NCBI GenBank assembly: GCA_009760855.2
Contig: WPIO01000179.1
Location: 35,001 to 97,000 of the forward strand
DNA length: 62,000 bases
Source: Cristatella mucedo
Lineage: Eukaryota; Bryozoa; Phylactolaemata; Cristatellidae
Direction of reading: 5' to 3'
The translations under genes and the position numbers were made by a program. The notes under the pieces were generated by a model, which made no database searches, was not told the DNA's origin, and saw nothing but the letters and a program-made list of their open reading frames with translations. Of this stretch, positions 13,650 through 19,832 are shown one piece after another. Numbering within the stretch: the stretch's first letter is position 1; each line of letters starts with the position of its first letter.

Positions 13650-14753
13650 CAGCAGTGCAGCAGAGGACCAGGCATGGAACTGGTAGCCAGACTGGCCCCT
13701 GGAGACGTCCTAGCACACAGAATTTTCGGCAAAATAACAAAAGGGGCCCTCAGCCAGCCAAGCTGAAAGTCTATCGAGAGAATGTGCAGCTCAGATGCTC
13801 ATGAAAAATGCAAGCCATCGATAGGGCTGAACTAATTTATACTAGCCGAGCCCAGCAAACGTAGCAGACCAAAGAAGATGGGAGCATCTCTCGATCGGCT
13901 GCCCGCATGCAACACTGGCAATCTAGGTAGCATCTCACAACTCCCCTTCTCCTCCACGACTTCCCTTCCATGTTCGTCGGTTGCAGTTCCCACATTTCCC
14001 TGCAGCAACAATGCTAAACTGGGAGCAAGCCCACGGCGAGCACTCCACCGGATGGCTCGAGTGGAATCACATCTGAATGTAAAGATTCTTTAGACTTAGC
14101 TTCGGTGACCATTGAGAATGGCAAGCTGCCGGAAATCACAACATCGCTGAAAGGCGAAGTTAAGGTGAGATGCCAAATCGAGCCGTGGAAGTGGAGGTTC
14201 ATCGTTCAAGATGGAAAAATGCAAAAAGTACACCTGCTTTGCCCTCGTGGTACCGTGAGCGCACGAGGAACCGCGAGCACGTGGTACCGTGGCACTGTAA
14301 GCCAACTGCCCGATGTTTCATTAAGAGGCTCTGGAGACATCGGGGCAACCGAGCCCTGAGAGCAGCATCATGTGGGGTAGGGGCGGTGAGCCCAGCAAGC
14401 CCAGCTTTATTTACACCTGGTATAAGGAGCAATGAATGCAGATGAGTGCACAGACACAGGAAAGAAGCCTTTAAGAAAGAATACGATCCCAGTCGCACAC
14501 ATTAGCAAACGTCTGCTTGCTGCCCCAGAGGAGCTCTGACGGCAGAGCCGCAAATTCAAAATTAACAAGTTTGGGTGTGCGTGTATCGAAGGTTCACACG
14601 TGCTGTGTGCAAACTTGAGCAGATATGTGTGCATAAGCCGCTGCAGCTGTATGCTGAAGTGGTTGTGCGCCCATGAGTGAGCCGAGAGCAAAGAACTCCG
14701 ATGGAAGACCAGGAGACGCTACTACACTGCTGTTGCTCCAACAACAACAACTG

Positions 14754-14786
<33 letters not shown>

Positions 14787-17572
14787 TAGGCTCCTTAGAG
14801 ATGCAGCAGCCTTCGCTGGCTTCCAACAAGCAATTGATACCCCACCCCATCCCTCCCCAGCAGCAGATGCCGAGAGTTTCATTACACACAAGCACCCATC
14901 CCCCCAAGCTTGCTCACCCGTTAGGCATCCAATTAGCAAAGACATTGGGCAGTGGTAGCAGCACTGGGGTGGGCAGGAGCCGTGGTCAGCTACTTACCGA
15001 ATCTGCCTTGCCATGCTTTTGCGGCTTGGCACCGGTCGACCGAGCCTCGGAATGGCCAGGCTCCATGACGGTGACCTGCTTGGGCATGCGATTTGAGTCA
15101 CCAATCGGCAGGCCCTGCGGCTGAGCGCCTGTATGCACGGCAAACGCCACGGGCGATGGGGCCGAATAATGGACGGCAGCCGGCGGCGGCTGCGCTGCAG
15201 AAGGGGCTGTCGTGACTGCTGACGGCAGCAATGGGCTGGGGCTGGCTACGTGGTGCTGCTGCTGCAGCTGGTAGGCAATCGGGTGCTGAGCGACAGAGAA
15301 GGCCATCAACGACGATGGTGACGAGCTGGACAGCTTCCTGTCGTTACTCTACAACGATGACAACGATCAAGGGTGACGATGACAATGCCGAGGCAGCTGG
15401 AAGCTGGCTGCTGTCTGCAACGTGCTCCTGCCACTGCTGCCCCTGAAGGCCATCAAAGTCAAGCAAAATGGGCATGCAAGCGCACATCCGGGCTGACAAG
15501 CAAGCTTTGCTCGAATCTGTCGACCCTTTCCTCCTTGCCCTTTCTCTTTTAGCATTTTTCTTACACTGCGCTTCCTTCTATTTCTGCTCCTCCTCTATTC
15601 CCCATCTCCCAGCCCCCCTAAAGGGCATGTCGTACCTGTGTCTGTGTGGGTGCAGGTGCGAGCTGGCGCACCAGCGTCCCTGGCTCGTGCCCCACTCTTC
15701 TCTGTGGCCTTTCCCCCTTGACTACTCACCGTTTGGTCGTGCTTCTTTTACAGCATATACTGCATAACCTGCACAGACCAAGATAAAGTTCTCTGAGGCT
15801 GCTATAGAAATGTATCATTATAATAACTATTGCTATTACTCCTCCACATGTGAGTGCAAGGGCATACCTAAGCAGCCACGTCGTACACTATGTTTAGGGA
15901 AGTTCAAAGGCTGGCATGCTTGTCGGTGCATTAATGAGACCCCCGGCTGCTTCATTTCCATGCCGGCTTTGGTGGGTGACCCTGGCAGCCAGCTGCAAAA
16001 GCATTAGGCAGCTGCTGGTCCAGTTATAACTACCCGAGGGACTATGAACTGACCCATCACATGTTGTCCTATCCATTTTTTACCTGAACAGGGCTTACAA
16101 GGCTTAGGATGCTGCATTTTCTGGTCAAGGACCTTCTCAGGCCAGGTGTAGTAACGATGAGCATAGCAAACGCTGGCCTGTGGAACTGTGGCAAACTGAT
16201 GTCACTGCTTTACACTGATTGGCTAGAAGGTAGGGCTTTTTTTGAGCCTCTTTTACACCCTGGGATGCATGACAGCCCGGCAACAGGGACAGAAAGGTGG
16301 TGTGGCAGCAGCGATGGGGTGGGGAGAGGAGGGAAGGGGCCAGGCTCCCAGACGCAAGTATGACGGGCTTTATTGTGTAAACCAACAGCCAGGTACCTCT
16401 TGTGATTACTACATGGGTGCAGGGCGCCTGGCTCCCCCCTCAGAAAACATGTGCGAATCGATCACGTGCACGAAGCAAGCAGCAGGCCGGACGAGCGTAA
16501 TGACGATGCCACATGAGTACCCACGGAAGTCTTCCAGATCGAGCTGTGCACTGAGCAAATGATGACAGCTATTTTTGAAACCATTTCAGTACCGCACAAA
16601 GCATCTTACAGACTGTCAGTTTCTGAGGAATTTGCCGAGCACGGGCACCTAGCTTCGAGAAAAATTAAAGGGACAGGCCCACCAATTCTTACTCGTGAGC
16701 TCACATCTCTGCTCATGCGTCTGTACGGACTCCTTTGCGGCTGCTAACCCGACAGATGGGCGCCTGCAAGAAATCAGGCCGGCACCATCTAGCCAACAGC
16801 ACGTGCAGCAAGCAGTAACTCGGATGGGCTGCATGGGGGCGTGGCAGGGGAGGGACCAGCACCCAGTCAGGCCACTTCGGGTCGATCTAATGGAACTGGC
16901 AGGGAGGGCTGGGTCTGCTGGTCCTCCCCTTTGGTAGGCGTGCCTATGGTAAACAGCAGGGGAGGGGGTGTGTTCCAGCATACCCTGAAAACAGACGAAA
17001 TGCCAGCCCACATCATGGCCAAGGTACGCTAAGCCAGATCGAGGCCAGGCAGGCAGCACGTGACACGCATCGGCTCCACTGCCCACCGGCAGTACAGCAG
17101 GGCCGCGTACCTTTACATGATCGACCAGCTCAGCTTCGTGCGTGTGCAAGGCCAACCGGTATTCAGAAGACGAGTGGTACGACAGTGACAAGGAAGACGA
17201 CTGCGAGCCGGAGGCAGGAATCGTTGCCACCGCCACCGCCGGACTTGAGCGGTACCGCGGCGGCGGAGGCGGATGAGCAGGGAGTAGGCAGCCGCTGCTG
17301 TCTTCAGTGCGGCTGCTGCCTGCTCCACTGCCGTTGCTGCTGCCGTCGCCGCAGGCCGATAGATTAAGTGCCGTGCTTCCAGGCAACATGGAGGCAGCCG
17401 AAGCAAAGCCGGACAGCGGAACGTACTCGCTGCCGTGGTAGTTGGCAATGCGAGAGCCGGTGAGGTCCGACACGGCCGCCGGCGACCTGACGGACTGTGA
17501 GCGCGCGGGCGGCAGGGGCGGCGCTGCCGCAGCACCGCCGGAGCCAGCGGCCGAGCTCGTGCCGCGTCTCAT
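252..17572 (-). CDS. SHOC2: SHOC2 gene, spliced coding span (13 exons seen, 3' end outside window)
   Basis: Leucine-rich-repeat scaffold that, with GTP-loaded MRAS and the PP1 catalytic subunit, removes the inhibitory phosphate from RAF kinases in RAS-ERK signalling (family knowledge). Thirteen minus-strand exons join in frame: 17111-17572, 14998-15348, 11170-11238, 10976-11005, 9223-9408, 8933-9028, 7347-7467, 7053-7161, 3283-3376, 2588-2692, 2326-2440, 1985-2109, 252-339. Each internal boundary is AG/GT and the phases agree. The roughly 650 codons align in order with vertebrate SHOC2, from the pre-LRR motif (KCRED..RLDLSK) to the [21 protein letters not shown]. The last LRRs and the stop lie left of position 1. 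The part before the LRRs is about 270 residues, versus about 90 in human SHOC2, and is Ser/Ala/Pro-rich. Orthology is near certain; the exact start is less so. Confidence 0.95.
404..505. repeat. (CA)n microsatellite
   Basis: About 45 uninterrupted CA units inside SHOC2 intron 12. The Cys-Val and His-Thr frames it creates on either strand are artefacts. Confidence 0.97.
1691..1868. repeat. Degenerate ~20-mer tandem array
   Basis: Recurring words (CGCTGGACACGTAA, ACATGCC, TTAACGGCACG) at roughly 20-nt steps suggest an old minisatellite. Individual copies are diverged and the unit is not exact. Confidence 0.5.
1985..2109 (-). CDS. SHOC2: SHOC2 exon 12 (LRR)
   Basis: 125 nt; acceptor GCTCTGCAG (AG at 2110-2111), donor GTGAGT (1979-1984). 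It reads [24 protein letters not shown] and [11 protein letters not shown], equal to human FGTWTSMVELN, LATNQLTKIPEDV and EVLILSNNLLK. It ends in phase 0. Confidence 0.95.
2326..2440 (-). CDS. SHOC2: SHOC2 exon 11 (LRR)
   Basis: 115 nt; acceptor CTGACAG (AG at 2441-2442), donor GTATG (2321-2325). It reads [20 protein letters not shown] then [18 protein letters not shown], matching human [18 protein letters not shown] and LNMKDNQLTSLPL. The last base plus AT of exon 12 makes the conserved Asp. This frame is invisible as a long ORF because the introns on both sides are short. Confidence 0.95.
2588..2692 (-). CDS. SHOC2: SHOC2 exon 10 (LRR)
   Basis: 35 codons, phase 0 at both ends; acceptor TGTAG (AG at 2693-2694), donor GTAAGT (2582-2587). 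It reads [18 protein letters not shown] then [17 protein letters not shown]. The human counterpart is ESLLSSLVKLNSLTLARN and [13 protein letters not shown]; the shared PVGGPSQF is a distinctive SHOC2 signature. Confidence 0.96.
2693..3282. other. SHOC2 intron 9
   Basis: 590 nt between exons 9 and 10. Nothing recognisable on either strand. Confidence 0.5.
3283..3376 (-). CDS. SHOC2: SHOC2 exon 9 (LRR)
   Basis: 94 nt; acceptor CCTTGCAG (AG at 3377-3378), donor GTAAGC (3277-3282). It reads [17 protein letters not shown] then [14 protein letters not shown], corresponding to human YNRLSAIPRSLAKCSAL and EELNLENNNISTLP. The first base completes the Arg codon of exon 8; the exon ends in phase 0. Confidence 0.94.
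4233..4556 (+). pseudogene. LINE (CR1/L2-type) reverse transcriptase C-terminal fragment
   Basis: One open stretch reads [20 protein letters not shown], then [18 protein letters not shown], then [17 protein letters not shown]. These are the standard C-terminal signatures of CR1/L2/Rex-type non-LTR reverse transcriptases ([42 protein letters not shown]). The catalytic fingers and palm are absent and the frame stops at LP, so this is a 5'-truncated dead copy in a SHOC2 intron, opposite to the gene. Confidence 0.85.
4927..5389 (-). pseudogene. Retroelement integrase fragment (Ty3/gypsy-like), degenerate
   Basis: The minus frame reads [16 protein letters not shown] then [14 protein letters not shown] and [10 protein letters not shown], the HHCC-to-core junction of a Ty3/gypsy-type integrase. 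The conserved Trp after YSK is a TGA stop; after a frameshift the next block reads [16 protein letters not shown], where the second catalytic Asp (usual SDQG) is Asn. The zinc-finger CxxC pair is also lost. No LTR or other domain is seen nearby. A Ginger-type DNA transposon integrase is an alternative. Confidence 0.75.
5375..5540 (+). mobile_element. tRNA-headed SINE with central domain
   Basis: The head has an A-box-like TAGGTAAGGCGGTTG and a B box GTTCGAGTCCT (5433-5443). It is followed by a central domain CTTTATCACCACTGCAG, GTGGTGATAGCCGTAAAGG, GAGGCTGTGAAATCAGC. The same domain in the same order, behind a similar head, occurs on the minus strand at 40000-40185, which shows a dispersed family and not a tRNA gene. 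Confidence 0.75.
5880..6000 (+). mobile_element. Degenerate SINE with LINE-like tail
   Basis: A worn tRNA-like head (GGCTGAGGTCGTAGGC..AAGCCCTGC) leads directly into TTTTCTTAGGGTGCTATTC and an AT-rich end, the tail shared with the LINEs of this window. The head is too decayed for box calling. Confidence 0.45.
6325..6542 (+). mobile_element. CR1/L2-type LINE 3' tail
   Basis: A 3'-UTR-only copy: GCGTGCTGACACTGTGCATG, GCAGCAAATGTAAAGCGCC, GAGTTCTCTGAGGGTGCTTT, then (ATT)n. It is highly similar to 13235-13648, 56050-56553 and 61478-61790, so this is a repeat family that was active fairly recently. Confidence 0.9.
6873..6912. repeat. (ATC)n/(CCA)n microsatellite
   Basis: Three CAT units and about ten CCA units in a row, in SHOC2 intron 8. 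Confidence 0.95.
7053..7161 (-). CDS. SHOC2: SHOC2 exon 8 (LRR)
   Basis: 109 nt; acceptor GGCTGCAG (AG at 7162-7163), donor GTAGGC. After completing the split Glu it reads [19 protein letters not shown] then [17 protein letters not shown], matching human [19 protein letters not shown] and LPDTIGNLSSLSRLGLR. It ends with two bases of an Arg codon finished in exon 9. The upstream intron is short (185 nt); the downstream one is 3.7 kb and full of transposons. Confidence 0.94.
7347..7467 (-). CDS. SHOC2: SHOC2 exon 7 (LRR)
   Basis: 121 nt; acceptor TTGCAG (AG at 7468-7469), donor GTAAGC (7341-7346). It encodes [19 protein letters not shown] and [13 protein letters not shown], the counterparts of human KLSMLSIRENKIKQLPAEI and LDVAHNQLEHLP. 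It ends with one base of a split codon that is completed by exon 8 to give EIG. A G17 run lies about 20-30 nt beyond the donor, inside the intron. Confidence 0.95.
7468..8932. other. SHOC2 intron 6
   Basis: 1.46 kb of ordinary sequence with no recognised repeat or coding frame. Open frames here are shadows or chance. Confidence 0.5.
8933..9028 (-). CDS. SHOC2: SHOC2 exon 6 (LRR)
   Basis: 32 codons between acceptor GTGCTGCAG (AG at 9029-9030) and donor GTGAGC (8927-8932). It reads [18 protein letters not shown] then [14 protein letters not shown], matching human IPSVVYRLDSLTTLYLRF and the following repeat. Phase 0 at both ends. A second GTG three bases earlier could act as donor; the chosen one keeps the repeat length equal to the human protein. 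Confidence 0.94.
9223..9408 (-). CDS. SHOC2: SHOC2 exon 5 (LRRs 1-3)
   Basis: 62 codons, phase 0 at both ends; acceptor ACTAG (AG at 9409-9410), donor GTGAGT (9217-9222). It encodes consecutive 23-residue LRRs, with [17 protein letters not shown], then [18 protein letters not shown], then [11 protein letters not shown]. It aligns without gaps with human ELYLYSNKLQSLPAEVG and DLRHNKLRE. The LPxxI/L spacing is that of the Ras-suppressor/SHOC2 class of LRR. Confidence 0.96.
9409..10975. other. SHOC2 intron 4
   Basis: 1.57 kb between the microexon and exon 5. Nothing recognisable; the 137-codon minus frame at 10469-10882 has no family signature and lies wholly in the intron. Confidence 0.5.
10976..11005 (-). 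CDS. SHOC2: SHOC2 exon 4, 30-nt microexon
   Basis: Exactly ten codons, [10 protein letters not shown], between acceptor TTGTAG (AG at 11006-11007) and donor GTAGGG (10970-10975). Human SHOC2 has IHILPSSIKE at the same place, between RLDLSK and the LRR that begins ELYLY. Exon 3 ends and exon 5 begins in phase 0, so skipping it would keep the frame but delete half of the first LRR. The upstream intron is only 164 nt, the downstream one 1.57 kb. Confidence 0.93.
11170..11238 (-). CDS. SHOC2: SHOC2 exon 3 (pre-LRR motif)
   Basis: A 69-nt exon too short to stand out as an open frame. It lies between acceptor TTTGTAG (AG at 11239-11240) and donor GTAAAAC (11163-11169). Its 23 codons read [12 protein letters not shown], then [11 protein letters not shown]. 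This matches human SHOC2 VIKELNKCREE..MRLDLSK just before the first repeat, and is the strongest single anchor for the N-terminal half. Phase 0 at both ends. Confidence 0.93.
11770..12265 (-). pseudogene. LINE reverse transcriptase remnant
   Basis: The minus strand reads [16 protein letters not shown], then [17 protein letters not shown] and [17 protein letters not shown]. These are decayed forms of NLGV.FD..LS, LDYCNSLLAGLP and LQLVQNRAARLV of CR1/L2-type reverse transcriptases. Stops interrupt the upstream part and the 3' tail is missing. Confidence 0.75.
12710..12782. repeat. (TA)n-(TG)n microsatellite
   Basis: About 25 TA units running directly into about 11 TG units. Confidence 0.95.
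13011..13141. repeat. (CT)n microsatellite with CCTC interruptions
   Basis: About 60 bp of pure CT followed by CT mixed with CCCTCC blocks. A polypurine/polypyrimidine tract. Confidence 0.95.
13235..13648 (+). mobile_element. CR1/L2-type LINE 3' end
   Basis: Includes the last codons of the reverse-transcriptase frame (GDRAFS, then [11 protein letters not shown]-like bases) followed by the family 3' UTR and an (ATT)n tail of about 30 bp. Close in sequence to the copy at 56050-56553. Confidence 0.9.
14749..14787. repeat. (TAC)n microsatellite
   Basis: About 12 CTA/TAC units in SHOC2 intron 2. Confidence 0.95.
14998..15348 (-). CDS. SHOC2: SHOC2 exon 2 (N-terminal, with RVxF-like motifs)
   Basis: 117 codons between acceptor TTGTAG (AG at 15349-15350) and donor GTAAGT (14992-14997), both phase 0. 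The frame starts [10 protein letters not shown], contains MAFSVAQ (15292-15306) and SPVAFAVHT (15136-15150), and ends [10 protein letters not shown]. Human SHOC2 carries a VAFSV segment before its LRRs that docks PP1 as an RVxF-type motif (family knowledge). The VAFAV and MAFSV segments are plausible counterparts. The next exon continues directly with the conserved pre-LRR helix, which supports membership in this gene. Confidence 0.78.
15349..17110. other. SHOC2 intron 1
   Basis: 1.76 kb between the two N-terminal exons. It contains a worn LINE-type tail at 15717-15830. The long minus frame running left from exon 1 to 16649 is read-through of this intron beyond the GTACGC donor. Confidence 0.55.
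15717..15830 (+). mobile_element. Degenerate LINE/SINE 3' tail
   Basis: GACTACTCACC, GTCGTGCTTCTTTTACAGC, AAGTTCTCTGAGGCTGCTAT and AAATGTATCATTAT follow the order of the family tail, with many substitutions. Confidence 0.6.
17111..17572 (-). CDS. SHOC2: SHOC2 exon 1 (N-terminal, low complexity, putative start)
   Basis: Opens with ATG at 17570-17572; an in-frame stop lies about 40 nt upstream, so no longer start exists unless an upstream exon is spliced in. It encodes about 154 residues rich in Ser, Ala, Pro and Gly, including a run of Pro ([15 protein letters not shown]), and ends LVDHVK at a GTACGC donor in phase 0. Exon 2 also begins in phase 0, so the join is open. There is no similarity to the Lys-rich N-terminus of vertebrate SHOC2. 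The assignment rests on position, strand, open frame and phase. Translation could instead begin at the ATG in exon 2 (15304-15306), which would make this exon noncoding. Confidence 0.6.
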
Positions 17573-18419
17573 GGCTGCCGCGACGCGGCCGCTACCGGCA
17601 CCGTCCGGCAGTCAAGTCACGGCTGCGATCGACGCAGGCAGGGGTACCGCACCCTCACTAGGAGCTTCGGTGGCCGGTGATGTAGCTCAGCTTGCGCTTG
17701 AAAGGAAGCCTATCTTGCCATATGCCAGCCGCCTGACTTCGGATTCATGGCATCATTGGCCATCGGCTGTTCCAACCCAAATCTGCACCTCGCGGCGATC
17801 GAAGGCGACAGAAGATCCGGAAGTGCTGGCTGGCGTGCGTGGCTCCGGCCTAAAAAGGACAGCGAGGACACGACGATGATGGTCAGTCGGAGAATGCCCG
17901 ATCAGGCGACAGCGTCGCCGGCCGTGCACCCCAGAGCCGATCGGTCGGAAGGGTGCAGTCGGCACGCATTGCCGCTGCAGCCGGCACAGAGTGAGTGCAG
18001 CAGGCGGCCATCACGGCTCATACAAGCTACCCCTGCCGGCAGGCAGAAGCAGAGAAAATCTGTCAATCATCTGCCGATATGGCTTGCAAGGGTAGCTAGC
18101 AGCTAGCCTGCCTCGGAGAAAGGCCCGGTCTCCAAAGGATATGGGTTTGAGTCATAGCTAAACGACTGAGTCAGAACGCTGGGTACAATGCCTAAGCAGA
18201 CTGAGAAGTAGTTCGGACAGGTAAGCCGGAGCAAAAGAACAAAAATTAATCTGGCTCTTATCCCATTTCATAATGCCTTCTATGCTATAGAGAGTCCTAG
18301 TACTAGCTAACAGCTCATCCACTGCCCATCATTCCTCTGCCCCCCCCCCCCTGCGGGGGGGGGGGGGGGGCAAACCCCTTGATCTTCATCGTCTTGTGGA
18401 GGCATGCCAGGTATGCTAT
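17573..18419. other. Region upstream of SHOC2 exon 1
   Basis: Moderately GC- and CpG-rich for the first 400 nt, so it could be 5' UTR or a proximal SHOC2 promoter. No TATA box or initiator can be assigned. A C12/G16 mirror lies at 18340-18370. Confidence 0.4.
18340..18370. repeat. C12-TGC-G16 homopolymer hairpin
   Basis: Twelve C, the three bases TGC, then sixteen G: a self-complementary homopolymer pair that could fold as a hairpin or G-quadruplex, or could be a read or assembly artefact. Confidence 0.9.
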
Positions 18420-18520
18420 CATAATAATAATACACTTGCATAGCGCCCTCAGAGAACTGAATCTCTCTCTAAGCACTTTACAGATGCTGCATATACAGCA
18501 TTACCAAATTTGTTTGGTGG
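18420..18520 (-). mobile_element. LINE 3' tail
   Basis: Read on the minus strand: GTAAAGTGCTTAGAGAGAG, GATTCAGTTCTCTGAGGGCG, CTATGCAAGTG and (ATT)n. Typical family tail without coding sequence. Confidence 0.8.
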
Positions 18521-18693
18521 TAACATCCGTAAGCAGCAAGCATAATGTAAGCAGGTACATACACACGAAGGACGAATCACGAAGATCAGCCAAATGCTGT
18601 AATAAATGGGTGCCTTTTAAGCTTCTTTATGGCATGCCTCCAATAATTTGCTGCTTCACATATGCTTATTTAATATATGATCAGAGAAATCTC

Positions 18694-18694
<1 letters not shown>

Positions 18695-18732
<38 letters not shown>

Positions 18733-18751
18733 ATATATATATATATATATT
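18695..18751. repeat. (TA)n microsatellite
   Basis: Two TA runs separated by a short CACA break. Confidence 0.93.
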
Positions 18752-19775
18752 ATATCAGTTTTGAATCACACATGAAGTATTCACGTGAAGTACTCTATCG
18801 CATATTCTCTCTTATCAGCATTGCAAATAGTGAACTTTGGCGATTCGTCAGCCTACTTTTCAGCTCTTAGGGAGTCAGCCGAGGTCGTGGTCAGAAGTGG
18901 GCGTAGCCCATTCCCCATGGCCCATAGCAAATGGCTTAATTTTTGCTTTTAAGAAAGAAAGCAGTCTTACGATGAGCAATGCCGAACAGCGATCTATGGT
19001 GTGTTCGCTCAGCTTAAGCACTGACCAGCTTAAGCACTGATGCAGATTCAAGTGTCCTAGCAACACCGTCAGCATCTGAGCAAGGCTGTTCTTAAAGGCT
19101 TGATCTGTTAATGGCCCTAACATCACCATCATTTGTCAGCATAGGTCGACCAGACCGTGCTTCCTCGGTTCCACCGTACCGATTTGCAGCTGCTTCTTAA
19201 TATTGCAGTGTACATGCTGCTAGGAAAGCACTCCCGTATGGATGCTTACCTTGCAAAATCCAGTCCCTAAGTTTGTCCTGTCGTGAAGGCAGAAATCTCC
19301 CTTGCTTTGCCCATCCCTAAGTGCTTGTTAGCTACTGTACTACTGCCAAATGCTGAGGCAAAGGAAAGTCACCTTAACTAGCTCTCTGGGAAATATCACT
19401 GCACAGACAAAAGTATTATAGCGTTGAATACTCGTGCCATTTCTAGCAAGGTTCGCCAGCATCGACAAGAGGACACCAGAAAAGTATTTCCGAGTATAAT
19501 TTGCCTGCCCTGCTCCAGAATGGGTGGGAAATCGCTTGTCTAGTACGGATTGATACGAAATAAGCATGGTGTGCAGAGTCTGAGCGAGTCCCATTGGGAG
19601 ATGGCTTAGTCATCGGAATTTCCCCTTTTTTCAGCATATTTGATGGTCAGATGGACGTGCTTCCAAGGCTGCAGCCGACAGAGACCACCAGCATATGGGT
19701 GATGCTTGATGCTCCTTACCGTGAAAGTTGCTGTAATCCGACCAGCATCTTGGGCTACACGGTCTGTCAGTAAAA

Positions 19776-19832
19776 TGAGGCACAGATGCACGCATGCACG
19801 CATACACACGCACGCACGCGCACGCACACACA
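19776..19832. repeat. Alternating purine-pyrimidine (CA/CG) tract
   Basis: GCACGCATACACACGCACGC-type alternation of CA and CG dinucleotides, a sequence type prone to Z-DNA. Confidence 0.85.

Larger units (their letters stand above)
11239..14997. other. SHOC2 intron 2
   Basis: 3.76 kb. It carries a short CA run (11646-11681), a minus-strand LINE reverse-transcriptase remnant (11770-12265), a TA/TG microsatellite, a CT microsatellite, a plus-strand LINE 3' end (13235-13648) and a TAC repeat (14749-14787). The segment 13650-14740 shows no repeat or gene I recognise. Confidence 0.7.

Noticed and set aside
14105-14359. 84-codon plus frame ([20 protein letters not shown])
   Set aside because: Looks balanced at first, but no domain or splice support was found and it is antisense within a SHOC2 intron.
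16649-17110. Leftward extension of SHOC2 exon 1 as one 307-codon protein
   Set aside because: Runs through a good GTACGC donor into intron; composition and phase favour splicing to exon 2.
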